A stretch of 64,000 nucleotides of DNA from Flavobacterium aeripolare (GTDB taxonomy: Bacteria; Bacteroidota; Bacteroidia; Flavobacteriales; Flavobacteriaceae), in NCBI RefSeq assembly GCF_013294025.1, contig NZ_JABSNL010000001.1, forward strand, positions 103,997 through 167,996, read 5' to 3'. The notes below the pieces were generated by a model that was not told the origin of the DNA, made no database searches, and was given only the letters and a program-made list of their open reading frames with translations. Shown here piece by piece: positions 1-8,577 of this stretch. Position numbers and translations under genes: made by a program. How positions within the stretch are numbered: position 1 is the first letter of the stretch; every line of letters starts with the position of its first letter.

Positions 1-99
1 TATATAGTGGGCTTTGCATCTCCATCCTATTTTACTAAATGTTATAAAGCAAAATATGGAGAACTACCCACAGATTTTGAAAAAAATAAATTAGATTGA
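1..99 (+). CDS. C-terminal fragment of AraC-type regulator (probably a hybrid two-component PUL regulator)
   Basis: The first frame is open from base 1 to a TGA at 97-99 and gives 32 residues. They contain VGFASPSYFTKCYK followed by a YGELPTDF segment, which is the classic second helix-turn-helix and tail of AraC/XylS proteins. In Bacteroidetes a regulator directly upstream of a susC gene is very often a hybrid two-component system that ends in this domain. It would sense xylan oligosaccharides and activate the susCD operon downstream. Only the tail is visible, so the sensor, kinase and receiver parts are inferred. A terminator follows 25 bases after the stop. Confidence 0.8.
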   Translation, partial: YIVGFASPSYFTKCYKAKYGELPTDFEKNKLD

Positions 100-123
100 G
101 ATTATAATCAAGTTGAATTCAAT

Positions 124-152
124 AAAAAAGAGCTCCATAAGGGCTCTTTTTT
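124..152 (+). terminator. Rho-independent terminator of the upstream regulator
   Basis: AAAAAAGAGC (124-133) pairs with GCTCTTTTTT (143-152) around a 9-base loop, and the 3' arm is itself a T run. It separates the regulator from the susC control region. Confidence 0.85.
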
Positions 153-415
153 ATTGAATTATTTCTAACCTATTTCGGTGGCTATAGTATACTAATTAGC
201 GGTGTTTAAATCGTGATTTCAATCTGTGTTAATTTTCGATAAAAATCGGTAAAAATACAAGTGAAATGTTTTTACTGCCCTTGCTTATTCTGTATTTATT
301 TAGCTGTTTTTTTTTACTTAATAAAATTACATTCGCTGTTGATTGATTATTCCGCATAAAATGGCTTTTTTGAATCAATATTCATAATATACCGTAATCA
401 GTGGTCTCAAACGGC

Positions 416-448
416 TTTGATGCATCAAATGAGCTATATTTTGCATCA
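416..448 (+). promoter_or_regulatory. Candidate activator-binding direct repeats upstream of susC
   Basis: TTTGATGCATCAAA (416-429) is a perfect 14-base palindrome. Its right half TGCATCA (421-427) recurs at 442-448, exactly 21 bases later, which is two helical turns. Such paired direct repeats are typical of AraC-family activators. They lie upstream of a good -7 element at 480-487. The rest of the 153-725 gap shows nothing else recognisable. Binding by the regulator ending at 99 is an inference. Confidence 0.5.
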
Positions 449-479
449 TTTGTTTTATACTGTAGGGGTGCTGTTCCTC

Positions 480-487
480 TAATTTTG
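480..487 (+). promoter_or_regulatory. Bacteroidetes -7 element, probable susC promoter
   Basis: TAATTTTG fits the Bacteroidetes TAnnTTTG -7 consensus exactly. A TTTG at 449-452 lies 27 bases upstream, which is too far for a good -33 box and fits an activator-dependent promoter. The predicted start near 494 would leave a leader of about 230 bases before susC. Confidence 0.45.
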
Positions 488-725
488 GCTCTGTAAACTA
501 ATTAATAAATACAAACTCATTTTTTAAGTAAACCATTAATAAACAAACTATGCGGGGAAAAATATTTTTTTTTATTTCTACAATAAGCTCTCAAAATAAT
601 GTTGATAAACCAGAATAGTCGTTATGAAAAATACGATAAAGTGAACATGATTTTGAAGCGATACAATTTAATAGTGACGCACTTAACAAGTACTAAAAAA
701 ACTAACTAATAAAAACCAAATTAAC

Positions 726-3700
726 ATGATGATCAAGCTAAAATTCGCACTAATAGCGTTGGCAATGATTTGCACTCAGACGGTGCTGTCTCAATCCAAG
801 ACCATTAAAGGGGTCGTAACAGATCAGGCTCGATTGCCGTTGCCTGGTGTAAATGTTTCTGTAAAAGGAACTTCAAATGGAGTTATCACTAATCCAGACG
901 GTTCTTTTGTTATAGATAATGTTCCTACAAACTCTAGAATCGTTTTTAGTTTTATAGGGTTTACCTCAAAGGAAATTGCAGCAGATAGTAAAAGTACTAT
1001 CAATGTAAGTCTTATAGAAGACACTAATAACTTAGACGAGGTAGTTGTAATTGGTTATGGATCTGCTAAAAAGCAAGATGTAACCGGAGCTGTTTCTACT
1101 GTTAGCGCTAAATCAATAAAAGACCAACCATTTACAGGAATAGATCAAGCCTTGCAAGGAAAAGTTTCTGGAGTTACCATCACTCAAAACTCAGGAACTC
1201 CTGGAGGTGGTGTCTCTATCAGAATACGTGGTATTGCCTCGTTATCAGGAAATGAGCCTTTATATGTTGTCGATGGTGTTCCTATTAATGGTGGTGACAA
1301 TAACGACTCTTTTAATTATAACTCTTTAGGAGGTGCAAACGGACAAACAAAGTCAAGTGCTTTAACAGCGATAAATCCATCAGATATTGAATCTATGGAT
1401 ATTCTTAAAGATGCATCGGCCACTGCGATTTATGGATCAAGAGGATCTAATGGAGTAGTTTTGATCACAACCAAAAAAGGTAAGAAAGGAAAATCGGTGA
1501 TTTCTTATGAAAGCTACACCGGTGTTCAACAAGTAACTAAATTTTTAGATGTTCTTAATTTACAAGATTTTGCTAAATACAGAGCAAGTGTAAGCACTGA
1601 ATTAGGACAACAAATTCCCTACGAATTTCAAAATCCTGAAATACTAGGAAAAGGAACAAACTGGCAAAAAGAAATCTTTAGAAATGCACAGATGCAAAAT
1701 CATCAGTTGACTATTTCTGGAGGAAAAGACAATACAAGATATTACACATCGATGAATTATTTTGAGCAAGATGGTATAGTAATAAACACTGGTTTTAAAA
1801 GATATTCTATGCGTTTGAATGTTGATACTACTGTTAACGACTGGTTTAAAATAGGAAATAATGTTACGCTATCTAATACCAAACAAAAAATAGCTTTTAA
1901 CGACACTGAAGATGGTGTAATCAGTACTGCAGTATCACAATCACCTAATATCCCTGTTAGGTATTCTGATGGAACTTTTGGTGGGCCAATCGAAGGTTTT
2001 GGTAATACATCGGCTTCTAATCCTGTAGCTACAGCTTTAAACAAAGGGAACACCCTAGATAAATATAAAATTGTAGGAAGCCTATTTGGTGAAATTTCGT
2101 TCAGTAAAAATTTGACTTTTAAATCTGTTTTAGGATATGATTTTAATACTACTAATGGTTCTGTTTTTTACCCAGATATTACGATAGGAACAACAAGTAC
2201 GAGTAGTGTATCTGTTAAGCAACAAAATCAAAGTATTTTCTGGACTTTACAAAATTATTTTACGTATTCTAAGACTTTTGGGAAACACAATATTGTTGCT
2301 TTATTAGGTCAAGAATCACAAGAATCTAAATATGAAGGAGTATCAGGATCAAGAACGGGTTATTTATCAAATGATATTACAACGCTAGGACTTGGAGATT
2401 CTAAGACAGCTACAAATGACAATTATAAAGGAACAAATAGTTTGAATTCTTACTTCACGCGTTTAAATTATTCCTTTAATAGCAAATATTTATTAACTGC
2501 AACTTTACGTTCAGATTCTTCTTCAAATTTTGGAGATGGTTACAAAACAGGTTACTTCCCTTCATTTGCTGCAGGTTGGGTAATTAGTAATGAGCCTTTT
2601 TTCGAAAAAATAAAAGACGTGGTAAATCACGCAAAATTTAGAGCTGGTTATGGAGAAGTTGGGAATCAGAATATTGGTAATTACAAGTATGGTTCATCAA
2701 TTGTAAGTTTTCCTACTGGTTTTGGAACTGGTTTTGCACAAGAAAATATTCAAAACCCAACGGTACAATGGGAAACAACCAAAGCATCTAACTTTGGTGT
2801 AGAAGTAGGATTATTTAAAGATGCCTTACGTTTAGAAGTTGATTATTATAAAAAAGTATCAAGTGACTTCTTATTTAATGAACCAGTGCCTGCTTATCTG
2901 GGTACAAATCCACAACAAGGTAATTTAGGTCTAGGAGCAAAAGTTGTTAACCTTGGTGATATCGAAAACAAAGGTTGGGACATTACTTTAAACACTAGAA
3001 ACATTTCAAATGATAATTTCAACTGGACTTCTTCATTTATATTTTCTACATTCAAGAATAAGCTTACTTCTTTTGGAGATGACAATTCAGCAATTTACAG
3101 AAACTTTCAATTTAATAATACGCTAACAAAAACGGGAGTTGGTTCTCCAGTAGGACAGTTTTTTGGGTATCAAGTAGATGGAATTTACAAATCTGAACAA
3201 GATATTGCTGATAGCCCTACACCAGATAATGAGGTTGGTGCAAATGGTAAAGTATGGGTTGGTGATATTAAATTTAAGGATATCAATGGTAATGGTAAAA
3301 TTGATTCTGGAGACAGAACAAATATTGGGAATCCAATTCCGGATTTTACCTACAGTGTAATCAATAATATCTCATACAAAAACCTTGATATGTCTATTGT
3401 ATTTCTAGGAACGCAAGGAAACAAAATTTACAACTGGACTAGAAAACTTACTGAAAGTTTAGGTGGAACTGGTGGACCGTATTCAAACCAAAGTGCTGAT
3501 GTAAACAACCGTTTTATAGCAGGTGTAAATGAAAACACAAACATACCAAGATATGTAAATGGTGATCCTAATGGAAACAGTAGAGTTTCTGACCGATTTG
3601 TGGAGGATGGATCTTATTTAAGATTACAAAATGTAACTTTTGGTTATACTATGCCTGAGGAATTTATAAGTAGAACTAAATTTTTTAGTAAATTAAGAAT

Positions 3701-3857
3701 ATACATGACAGGACAAAACTTGTTCACAATCACAAACTATTCTGGGTTAGATCCTGCTGTAGGTTCGTTTAGTCAAGATGCCTTATTATCAGGAGTTGAC
3801 AATGGTCGTTACCCAGTTGCTAGAGTATTTACATTAGGTTTAAATTTAGATTTTTAA
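726..3857 (+). CDS. SusC-family TonB-dependent outer-membrane transporter
   Basis: Outer-membrane importer for oligosaccharides, here probably xylo-oligosaccharides, powered through TonB. The 1043 residues start with a signal peptide (about 1-22). A carboxypeptidase-regulatory-like beta-sandwich follows (about 26-97), then the DEVVVIGYG TonB-box region (104-112), a plug domain (about 115-250) and a long 22-strand barrel ending in LDF. Length and order are normal for SusC. It is followed after 11 bases by susD, with which it would form a lidded transport complex. The start could be either of two adjacent ATGs. Substrate is inferred from the xylanase genes around it. Confidence 0.95.
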   Translation: MMIKLKFALIALAMICTQTVLSQSKTIKGVVTDQARLPLPGVNVSVKGTSNGVITNPDGSFVIDNVPTNSRIVFSFIGFTSKEIAADSKSTINVSLIEDTNNLDEVVVIGYGSAKKQDVTGAVSTVSAKSIKDQPFTGIDQALQGKVSGVTITQNSGTPGGGVSIRIRGIASLSGNEPLYVVDGVPINGGDNNDSFNYNSLGGANGQTKSSALTAINPSDIESMDILKDASATAIYGSRGSNGVVLITTKKGKKGKSVISYESYTGVQQVTKFLDVLNLQDFAKYRASVSTELGQQIPYEFQNPEILGKGTNWQKEIFRNAQMQNHQLTISGGKDNTRYYTSMNYFEQDGIVINTGFKRYSMRLNVDTTVNDWFKIGNNVTLSNTKQKIAFNDTEDGVISTAVSQSPNIPVRYSDGTFGGPIEGFGNTSASNPVATALNKGNTLDKYKIVGSLFGEISFSKNLTFKSVLGYDFNTTNGSVFYPDITIGTTSTSSVSVKQQNQSIFWTLQNYFTYSKTFGKHNIVALLGQESQESKYEGVSGSRTGYLSNDITTLGLGDSKTATNDNYKGTNSLNSYFTRLNYSFNSKYLLTATLRSDSSSNFGDGYKTGYFPSFAAGWVISNEPFFEKIKDVVNHAKFRAGYGEVGNQNIGNYKYGSSIVSFPTGFGTGFAQENIQNPTVQWETTKASNFGVEVGLFKDALRLEVDYYKKVSSDFLFNEPVPAYLGTNPQQGNLGLGAKVVNLGDIENKGWDITLNTRNISNDNFNWTSSFIFSTFKNKLTSFGDDNSAIYRNFQFNNTLTKTGVGSPVGQFFGYQVDGIYKSEQDIADSPTPDNEVGANGKVWVGDIKFKDINGNGKIDSGDRTNIGNPIPDFTYSVINNISYKNLDMSIVFLGTQGNKIYNWTRKLTESLGGTGGPYSNQSADVNNRFIAGVNENTNIPRYVNGDPNGNSRVSDRFVEDGSYLRLQNVTFGYTMPEEFISRTKFFSKLRIYMTGQNLFTITNYSGLDPAVGSFSQDALLSGVDNGRYPVARVFTLGLNLDF

Positions 3858-3868
3858 AAAATAACAAC

Positions 3869-5401
3869 ATGAAAAATTCAACTAAATATTTCGTGCTTTT
3901 GATAGCTGTATTTTTTACAGTATCGTGCTCAACAGAATTTTTAGACAATCCGCCAGAGGATAAATTAGTTCTAGATAATTTTTATACTTCAGATGGACAA
4001 ATATTAGGGTCTGGTAGCGGACTTTACGGTCGTCCTTGGTTCTATTTTAATGAGAAGTTTGTTTACGGATTGGATACTTATGCCGGTAACGCTGTGGGTG
4101 CTTATTCTGATTTAGCGCAATTTGAGAACTTCTCAATAAATTCAACTAATCAGTTTGTTTTTGAAGGATGGCAATCATTATTTAATGTTGTAGCACAGTC
4201 GAATACACTATTAAACAACTTAGAAAAAAACGTAGGACCAGAAACTACTCCTGAAGTAGTTGAAAGAGTTAAAGGGGAGGCTTATTTTATGAGAGCTACT
4301 GCTTACTTTTATTTGGTTAGACTATTTGGTGCGGTGCCTATTTTAAACAAAATTGAGCAGTACACAGATAAAGTTCCTACCTATAGAAACAATGTGGATG
4401 ATGTGTACAAATTTATTATTAGCGATTATAACGAGGCATACAAACGTCTACCGTTAGTAACAGGGAATAGTTCTCTTGAAAGAGGTAGAGTGATAAAAAG
4501 TGCTTGCGATGGAATGTTAGCAAAAGTGTACATCACTTTAAAAGATTATCCAAATGCTAAAATTCATGCTGAAAATGTGATTAGAAGCGGTGATTATTCT
4601 CTTATTGATGATTATGGATTACTATTCAATAGCCCAACAAATAATAACAGTAGAGAATCAATATTCTCATTACAATGGGTAGGTTGCGTAGGATATGGAT
4701 ACGGTAACGCAGCGCAATCTTATATTACGCCAACATCTGAAATTACAGGAGATTATACAGGATGGAAAACTTTTGTTCCTAGTATTGATTTGCGTACTGC
4801 TTATGAAGAGAATGATAAAAGAAGAAAATCTACAATCATGTTGCCTGGTGATTTTTATCCAGAATTAGTAACCAAAAAAGGAGGTTACACAGTAAGTAAT
4901 GGTGGTTTTGGTGGATCTATGGGTTTTAGAAAATATGTTATTGGTTCAGTAGCAGAATTTGTTGGAGCATGTCCGCAACAAACTAATCAAAATACGACTA
5001 TGCTGCGTTATGCCGAAGTATTATTAATTCATGCTGAAGCAATACTAGCTGGCTCAGGATCAACTTCATCAGCAGATGCTTTAGCATCATTCAATAAAGT
5101 GAGAACTAGAGCAGGATTACCTACAAAAACGAGTATTACGAAAAATGATATTTTTAAAGAAAGAAGAATCGAGCTGGTTATGGAAGGAGATTATTGGTTT
5201 GATTTAGTAAGAAGAGATAGAGCGGAAGCAATAAATATTATTTCAAATCAGGAAAGAGGAGCATACAGCAATATTGCTTTGTTAGAAGTAAATTCTAAAA
5301 AAGTGACACCAACGGCAAATTCTTTCTTGATTCCCATTCCAGCTTCTGAATTAGATGCGAATCCATTGCTAAGAGAGACGCCAGTTCCTTTTCAATTTTA
5401 A
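3869..5401 (+). CDS. SusD-family glycan-binding lipoprotein
   Basis: Surface lipoprotein that forms the lid over the SusC barrel and binds the incoming glycan. The lipobox TVSC places the acylated cysteine at residue 20. The helical, TPR-rich SusD fold is recognisable from the alternating helices in the first half and from the C-terminal RagB/SusD signature, with KERRIELVMEGDYWFDLVR late in the protein. Its length of 510 residues is usual for the family. It sits in the same operon as susC and the TIG-domain protein. Glycan specificity cannot be read from sequence and is inferred from context. Confidence 0.93.
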   Translation: MKNSTKYFVLLIAVFFTVSCSTEFLDNPPEDKLVLDNFYTSDGQILGSGSGLYGRPWFYFNEKFVYGLDTYAGNAVGAYSDLAQFENFSINSTNQFVFEGWQSLFNVVAQSNTLLNNLEKNVGPETTPEVVERVKGEAYFMRATAYFYLVRLFGAVPILNKIEQYTDKVPTYRNNVDDVYKFIISDYNEAYKRLPLVTGNSSLERGRVIKSACDGMLAKVYITLKDYPNAKIHAENVIRSGDYSLIDDYGLLFNSPTNNNSRESIFSLQWVGCVGYGYGNAAQSYITPTSEITGDYTGWKTFVPSIDLRTAYEENDKRRKSTIMLPGDFYPELVTKKGGYTVSNGGFGGSMGFRKYVIGSVAEFVGACPQQTNQNTTMLRYAEVLLIHAEAILAGSGSTSSADALASFNKVRTRAGLPTKTSITKNDIFKERRIELVMEGDYWFDLVRRDRAEAINIISNQERGAYSNIALLEVNSKKVTPTANSFLIPIPASELDANPLLRETPVPFQF

Positions 5402-5420
5402 TACTTAAAAAGATAAGACA

Positions 5421-6587
5421 ATGATTAAAATAATAAAAAATAGTAGACAAATTATAGGATTCTTGACTGTGTGTTTAGTACTATCATCATGCTCAAATGA
5501 TAATGATTCTAGCAGTGCCGCAGTGTTTGAAGGCGTATACAGTTTAGACAATTCTACCTCTCCGCCAACTGAAAATAAGGATAAAGGCTATCCCGGGGAT
5601 TTAGTAAAAATAGAAGGATCAGGACTAAGTAATGTTAAAACAGTTGAATTTGACAATGTAGTTAATGTCATTTTTAATCCACAATTGAGTTCTGATCTAT
5701 CGTTATTCTTTAATGTCCCTTTTGATGATAAAAAGGGAAGCAGATTTGGAGTGCAAGAATTAAAAATCACAAAAGGGAATGGTGAAGTAGTTGTTTCTAG
5801 TTTTGAAATTCTACAACCAAAAGTTATCATCTCTGAAAAATTCGAACCTGCAATTCCAAAAGTAGGAACAGTAGTTACGGTAAATGGGGGTTGGTTTTTT
5901 AATATTTCCGCTGTCAAATTCGCAGGAGAAGCAGTTAGTTTTACGCGTATTAATTCTACTTCATTAAGTTTTATGGTACCTGCTACTGCAATTGCTGGAG
6001 GTGATGTAGAGATTACAACCCCTGGAGGAACTACAAAAAGATTTTTAGATATAGATCAAGGGTTTGATTTATACAAAGTAGCTGACTTTGATGGTGGTAG
6101 CTTACGTCCAAACAACAATTGGGTAAAATATGGAGATGCTAATACCCTCACTTATTCAGCAGTAGGAGGAATATCTGGAAATTATGCAGAGTTTACATGG
6201 GCAGGTGCCACAGCAAATGGATATAATGGAAGCCAGTCTGATGGAGGGAATCCTTTCTTGAAAGAAACAGCTACTGATGCTGATAAAGCGTTTTATCTTA
6301 TAGATGTAAATAGTGGAGGAGCGATAGGAACTAAAATTGATTTACTTATTGTAGATAGTGATGGCGGAAACTGGGCATATTCTTATACAATTGCAACTGC
6401 AGGATGGCAGACGATAGAAGTTAAAACTTCTGATTTTGGAGCTAATTATGATTCATCAGAGCAAGGTCAAGGAGATGTAAATCCTTCTAAAATTAACCAA
6501 GTTAAAATGACAATTAATCAAAATGGTGGGACACCCAATCCTTCTAAGGTTCAATTTGATAATATTAGATTTAAGGTTTTACGTTAA
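5421..6587 (+). CDS. IPT/TIG-domain surface glycan-binding lipoprotein (SGBP-like)
   Basis: Non-catalytic surface protein that probably holds xylan near the SusCD complex. The lipobox LSSC gives an acylated cysteine at residue 24. Two immunoglobulin-like IPT/TIG repeats follow (about 35-125 and 130-208), the second with the GGDVEITTPGGT turn typical of TIG. A jelly-roll-like C-terminal domain (about 210-388), rich in Trp, Gly and Asp, is the likely glycan-binding part. Position right after susD is where SGBP genes lie in many Bacteroidetes loci. The gene is followed by a strong hairpin before the xylanase. Confidence 0.8.
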   Translation: MIKIIKNSRQIIGFLTVCLVLSSCSNDNDSSSAAVFEGVYSLDNSTSPPTENKDKGYPGDLVKIEGSGLSNVKTVEFDNVVNVIFNPQLSSDLSLFFNVPFDDKKGSRFGVQELKITKGNGEVVVSSFEILQPKVIISEKFEPAIPKVGTVVTVNGGWFFNISAVKFAGEAVSFTRINSTSLSFMVPATAIAGGDVEITTPGGTTKRFLDIDQGFDLYKVADFDGGSLRPNNNWVKYGDANTLTYSAVGGISGNYAEFTWAGATANGYNGSQSDGGNPFLKETATDADKAFYLIDVNSGGAIGTKIDLLIVDSDGGNWAYSYTIATAGWQTIEVKTSDFGANYDSSEQGQGDVNPSKINQVKMTINQNGGTPNPSKVQFDNIRFKVLR

Positions 6588-6617
6588 TTCGATTTAAGGT
6601 AGAGAATGTTAATATTT

Positions 6618-6651
6618 AAAAAGGTTGTTGTAAATAATCAACAACCTTTTT
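6618..6651 (+). terminator. Intra-operon hairpin, terminator or attenuator
   Basis: AAAAAGGTTGTTG (6618-6630) pairs perfectly with CAACAACCTTTTT (6639-6651) around an 8-base loop. It lies between the glycan-binding protein and the GH10 gene whose ATG is only 9 bases further on. No separate promoter is evident in the gap, so partial read-through is likely. Confidence 0.75.
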
Positions 6652-6660
6652 ATAAAAAAA

Positions 6661-8016
6661 ATGAAGATGAAAAAATTAAAAATAAAACAAGTTCTTTTGT
6701 TTATCTGTATCGGTTTATTTGCATTAAGTTGCTCTAAGAACGATGATGAAGTAGCAGTAATTGCTGGTGTCCCTAATGCTTATTTTGCAGTAAACCTCAC
6801 TAACTCTGGTTTTACTGCCAACTGGACAAGAGTGTACCGTGCTGATAAATATTTAGTAGATGTAGCTACAAATGCTGACTTTTCAAGTGTATTACCAAAT
6901 TATAATGAATTGGTAGTGAATGCTCTTACACTCGATATTGATGGTTTAGATTCTGGTACTACTTATTATTATAGAGTAAGAGCGGTGAGAGGAGAGGCAA
7001 TTTCGGCATTTTCAAACGTGATCGCAACAGAAATAATCAGTACAGGACCTGAACCTACGACGGCGCTAAAAGAAGCAGCTAACTTTAACGTGGGTATGAT
7101 TGTAAGGTCTAGCAGATTAACAGGAATAACATCAGATATTATCTTAAGAGAATATGATAATATTACGTCTGAGTACGAAATGAAAATGGATCAAATGTAT
7201 CCAAGTAAGGGAACGTATGACTTTACAGCAGTTGATAAAATTGTAAAGTATGCTACAGATAATAACTTAAATCTTCATGGGCACGCTCTAATATGGCACA
7301 ATGCAGTACCTGACTGGGTTAAAAATTTTACTGGTACAAATGCTGAGTTTGAGGCTATGGTTAAAGAGTATATCACTACAGTAGTAACACGTTACAAAGG
7401 AAAAGTAAAATCTTGGGATGTTGTTAACGAAGCTGTTGATGATGGTAATGGAAACCCGTTGAGAAATTCTATTTTCAAACAAAAATTGGGCGACGATTAT
7501 ATCAAAAAATGTTATCAATGGGCTAGAGCTGCTGATCCTGCATGCAAATTATTTTATAATGATTACAACTTCGCATCTTCTGCTACTAAAAGAACTGCAA
7601 TCTTCAAGATTGCTGATGATTTGAAAAAAGACAACCTTATTGATGGTCTAGGTGCACAAATGCACATTAGTTATAAAGGGCCTGCTGCTTCAGAAATTCA
7701 AGCGGTAGTGGATGGAACAGTTTCTAGAAATTTATTAATGCACTTCTCTGAACTAGATATTCAAGCTAACCCTGATACTGATATAACTTCACTAACTCCT
7801 GAAAGAGCACTTCAACAAAAAAATAAGTATAAAGAAGTAGTGAAAATTTTCAATGCTATTCCTGCAGCTAATCAGTATGCACTTACTGTTTGGGGCATGA
7901 GAGATAGTGAATCTTGGTTACTAGATTTCTGGGGACATATTGATTGGCCATTAATGTATAATGACGATTACAGTGTGAAAAAAGCACACACCGGTTTCCT
8001 TGAAGGATTAAAATAA
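6661..8016 (+). CDS. GH10 endo-beta-1,4-xylanase lipoprotein with N-terminal Fn3-like domain
   Basis: Surface or periplasm-facing endo-xylanase. The lipobox ALSC puts the lipidated cysteine at residue 24. Residues about 36-126 look like a fibronectin type III domain. The GH10 TIM barrel runs from about 138 to 451. It has HGHALIWH near 206, the acid/base Glu257 in WDVVNEA and the nucleophile Glu364 in FSELD. The gene is last in the susCD unit, directly after the hairpin at 6618-6651 and before a long terminator. Being encoded with SusCD, it probably makes the first cuts in xylan at the cell surface. Confidence 0.92.
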   Translation: MKMKKLKIKQVLLFICIGLFALSCSKNDDEVAVIAGVPNAYFAVNLTNSGFTANWTRVYRADKYLVDVATNADFSSVLPNYNELVVNALTLDIDGLDSGTTYYYRVRAVRGEAISAFSNVIATEIISTGPEPTTALKEAANFNVGMIVRSSRLTGITSDIILREYDNITSEYEMKMDQMYPSKGTYDFTAVDKIVKYATDNNLNLHGHALIWHNAVPDWVKNFTGTNAEFEAMVKEYITTVVTRYKGKVKSWDVVNEAVDDGNGNPLRNSIFKQKLGDDYIKKCYQWARAADPACKLFYNDYNFASSATKRTAIFKIADDLKKDNLIDGLGAQMHISYKGPAASEIQAVVDGTVSRNLLMHFSELDIQANPDTDITSLTPERALQQKNKYKEVVKIFNAIPAANQYALTVWGMRDSESWLLDFWGHIDWPLMYNDDYSVKKAHTGFLEGLK

Positions 8017-8031
8017 TCTGCAAACTTAGAT

Positions 8032-8113
8032 AACGGACTCAGATCTACAGGTCACTTTTTTACTGATGAATTAGCAGCTAAATTGTGACTTGTAGGTAAG
8101 AGTCCGTTTTTTT
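8032..8113 (+). terminator. Long hairpin terminator of the susCD unit
   Basis: AACGGACTC (8032-8040) pairs with GAGTCCGTT (8100-8108). Inside, CTACAGGTCAC and GTGACTTGTAG also pair with one mismatch. A T run follows to 8113. Confidence 0.8.
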
Positions 8114-8577
8114 GTGTCTTATCCTCAAGTAATATTAAAAGGGCAAAGTTGAGCGTTTTTAGTCATGTTCAGCTGAGCAATTTTAATATAAATATCTCTA
8201 TATAAAAGTCATTTTTTTTACGATTATCTAAATAATAATGGAGTTTTTTAATGCTATTTATAATTTTTTAGTATCTATCAAAATTTACATTTTCGCTTCA
8301 ACTTGCCGCCTCAAAGACCTAAAATAGTCAAAGACGCGCGATTTGTTGTAGTTATAGCTTCAAAAGTGTCATTTGACAATGGAACATCCTGCTACTTTTA
8401 CCAAACAGTTTTTACAATTACTAGTCTGTTTTATAACAGCTAATAATTTAAGAATAGTAAGTTCAAATTTGTCTTGAAAATTCAGTTTTATATCCTAAAA
8501 ATCAAACTGTTTTCGAAATAAAAACAGCACCAAATAGTCAAGCAAGATTTATCTAATTACAAATTAAAAAATACAAT
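8114..8577. other. Intergenic region before the GH3 gene, probable second promoter
   Basis: About 460 bases with no convincing gene. The TGCATCA repeat seen upstream of susC is absent. A short inverted repeat, CTGTTTT (8507-8513) against AAAACAG (8521-8527), lies 50 bases before the GH3 start. A promoter is expected because a terminator precedes this gap, but no clear -7 element could be assigned. Confidence 0.4.
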
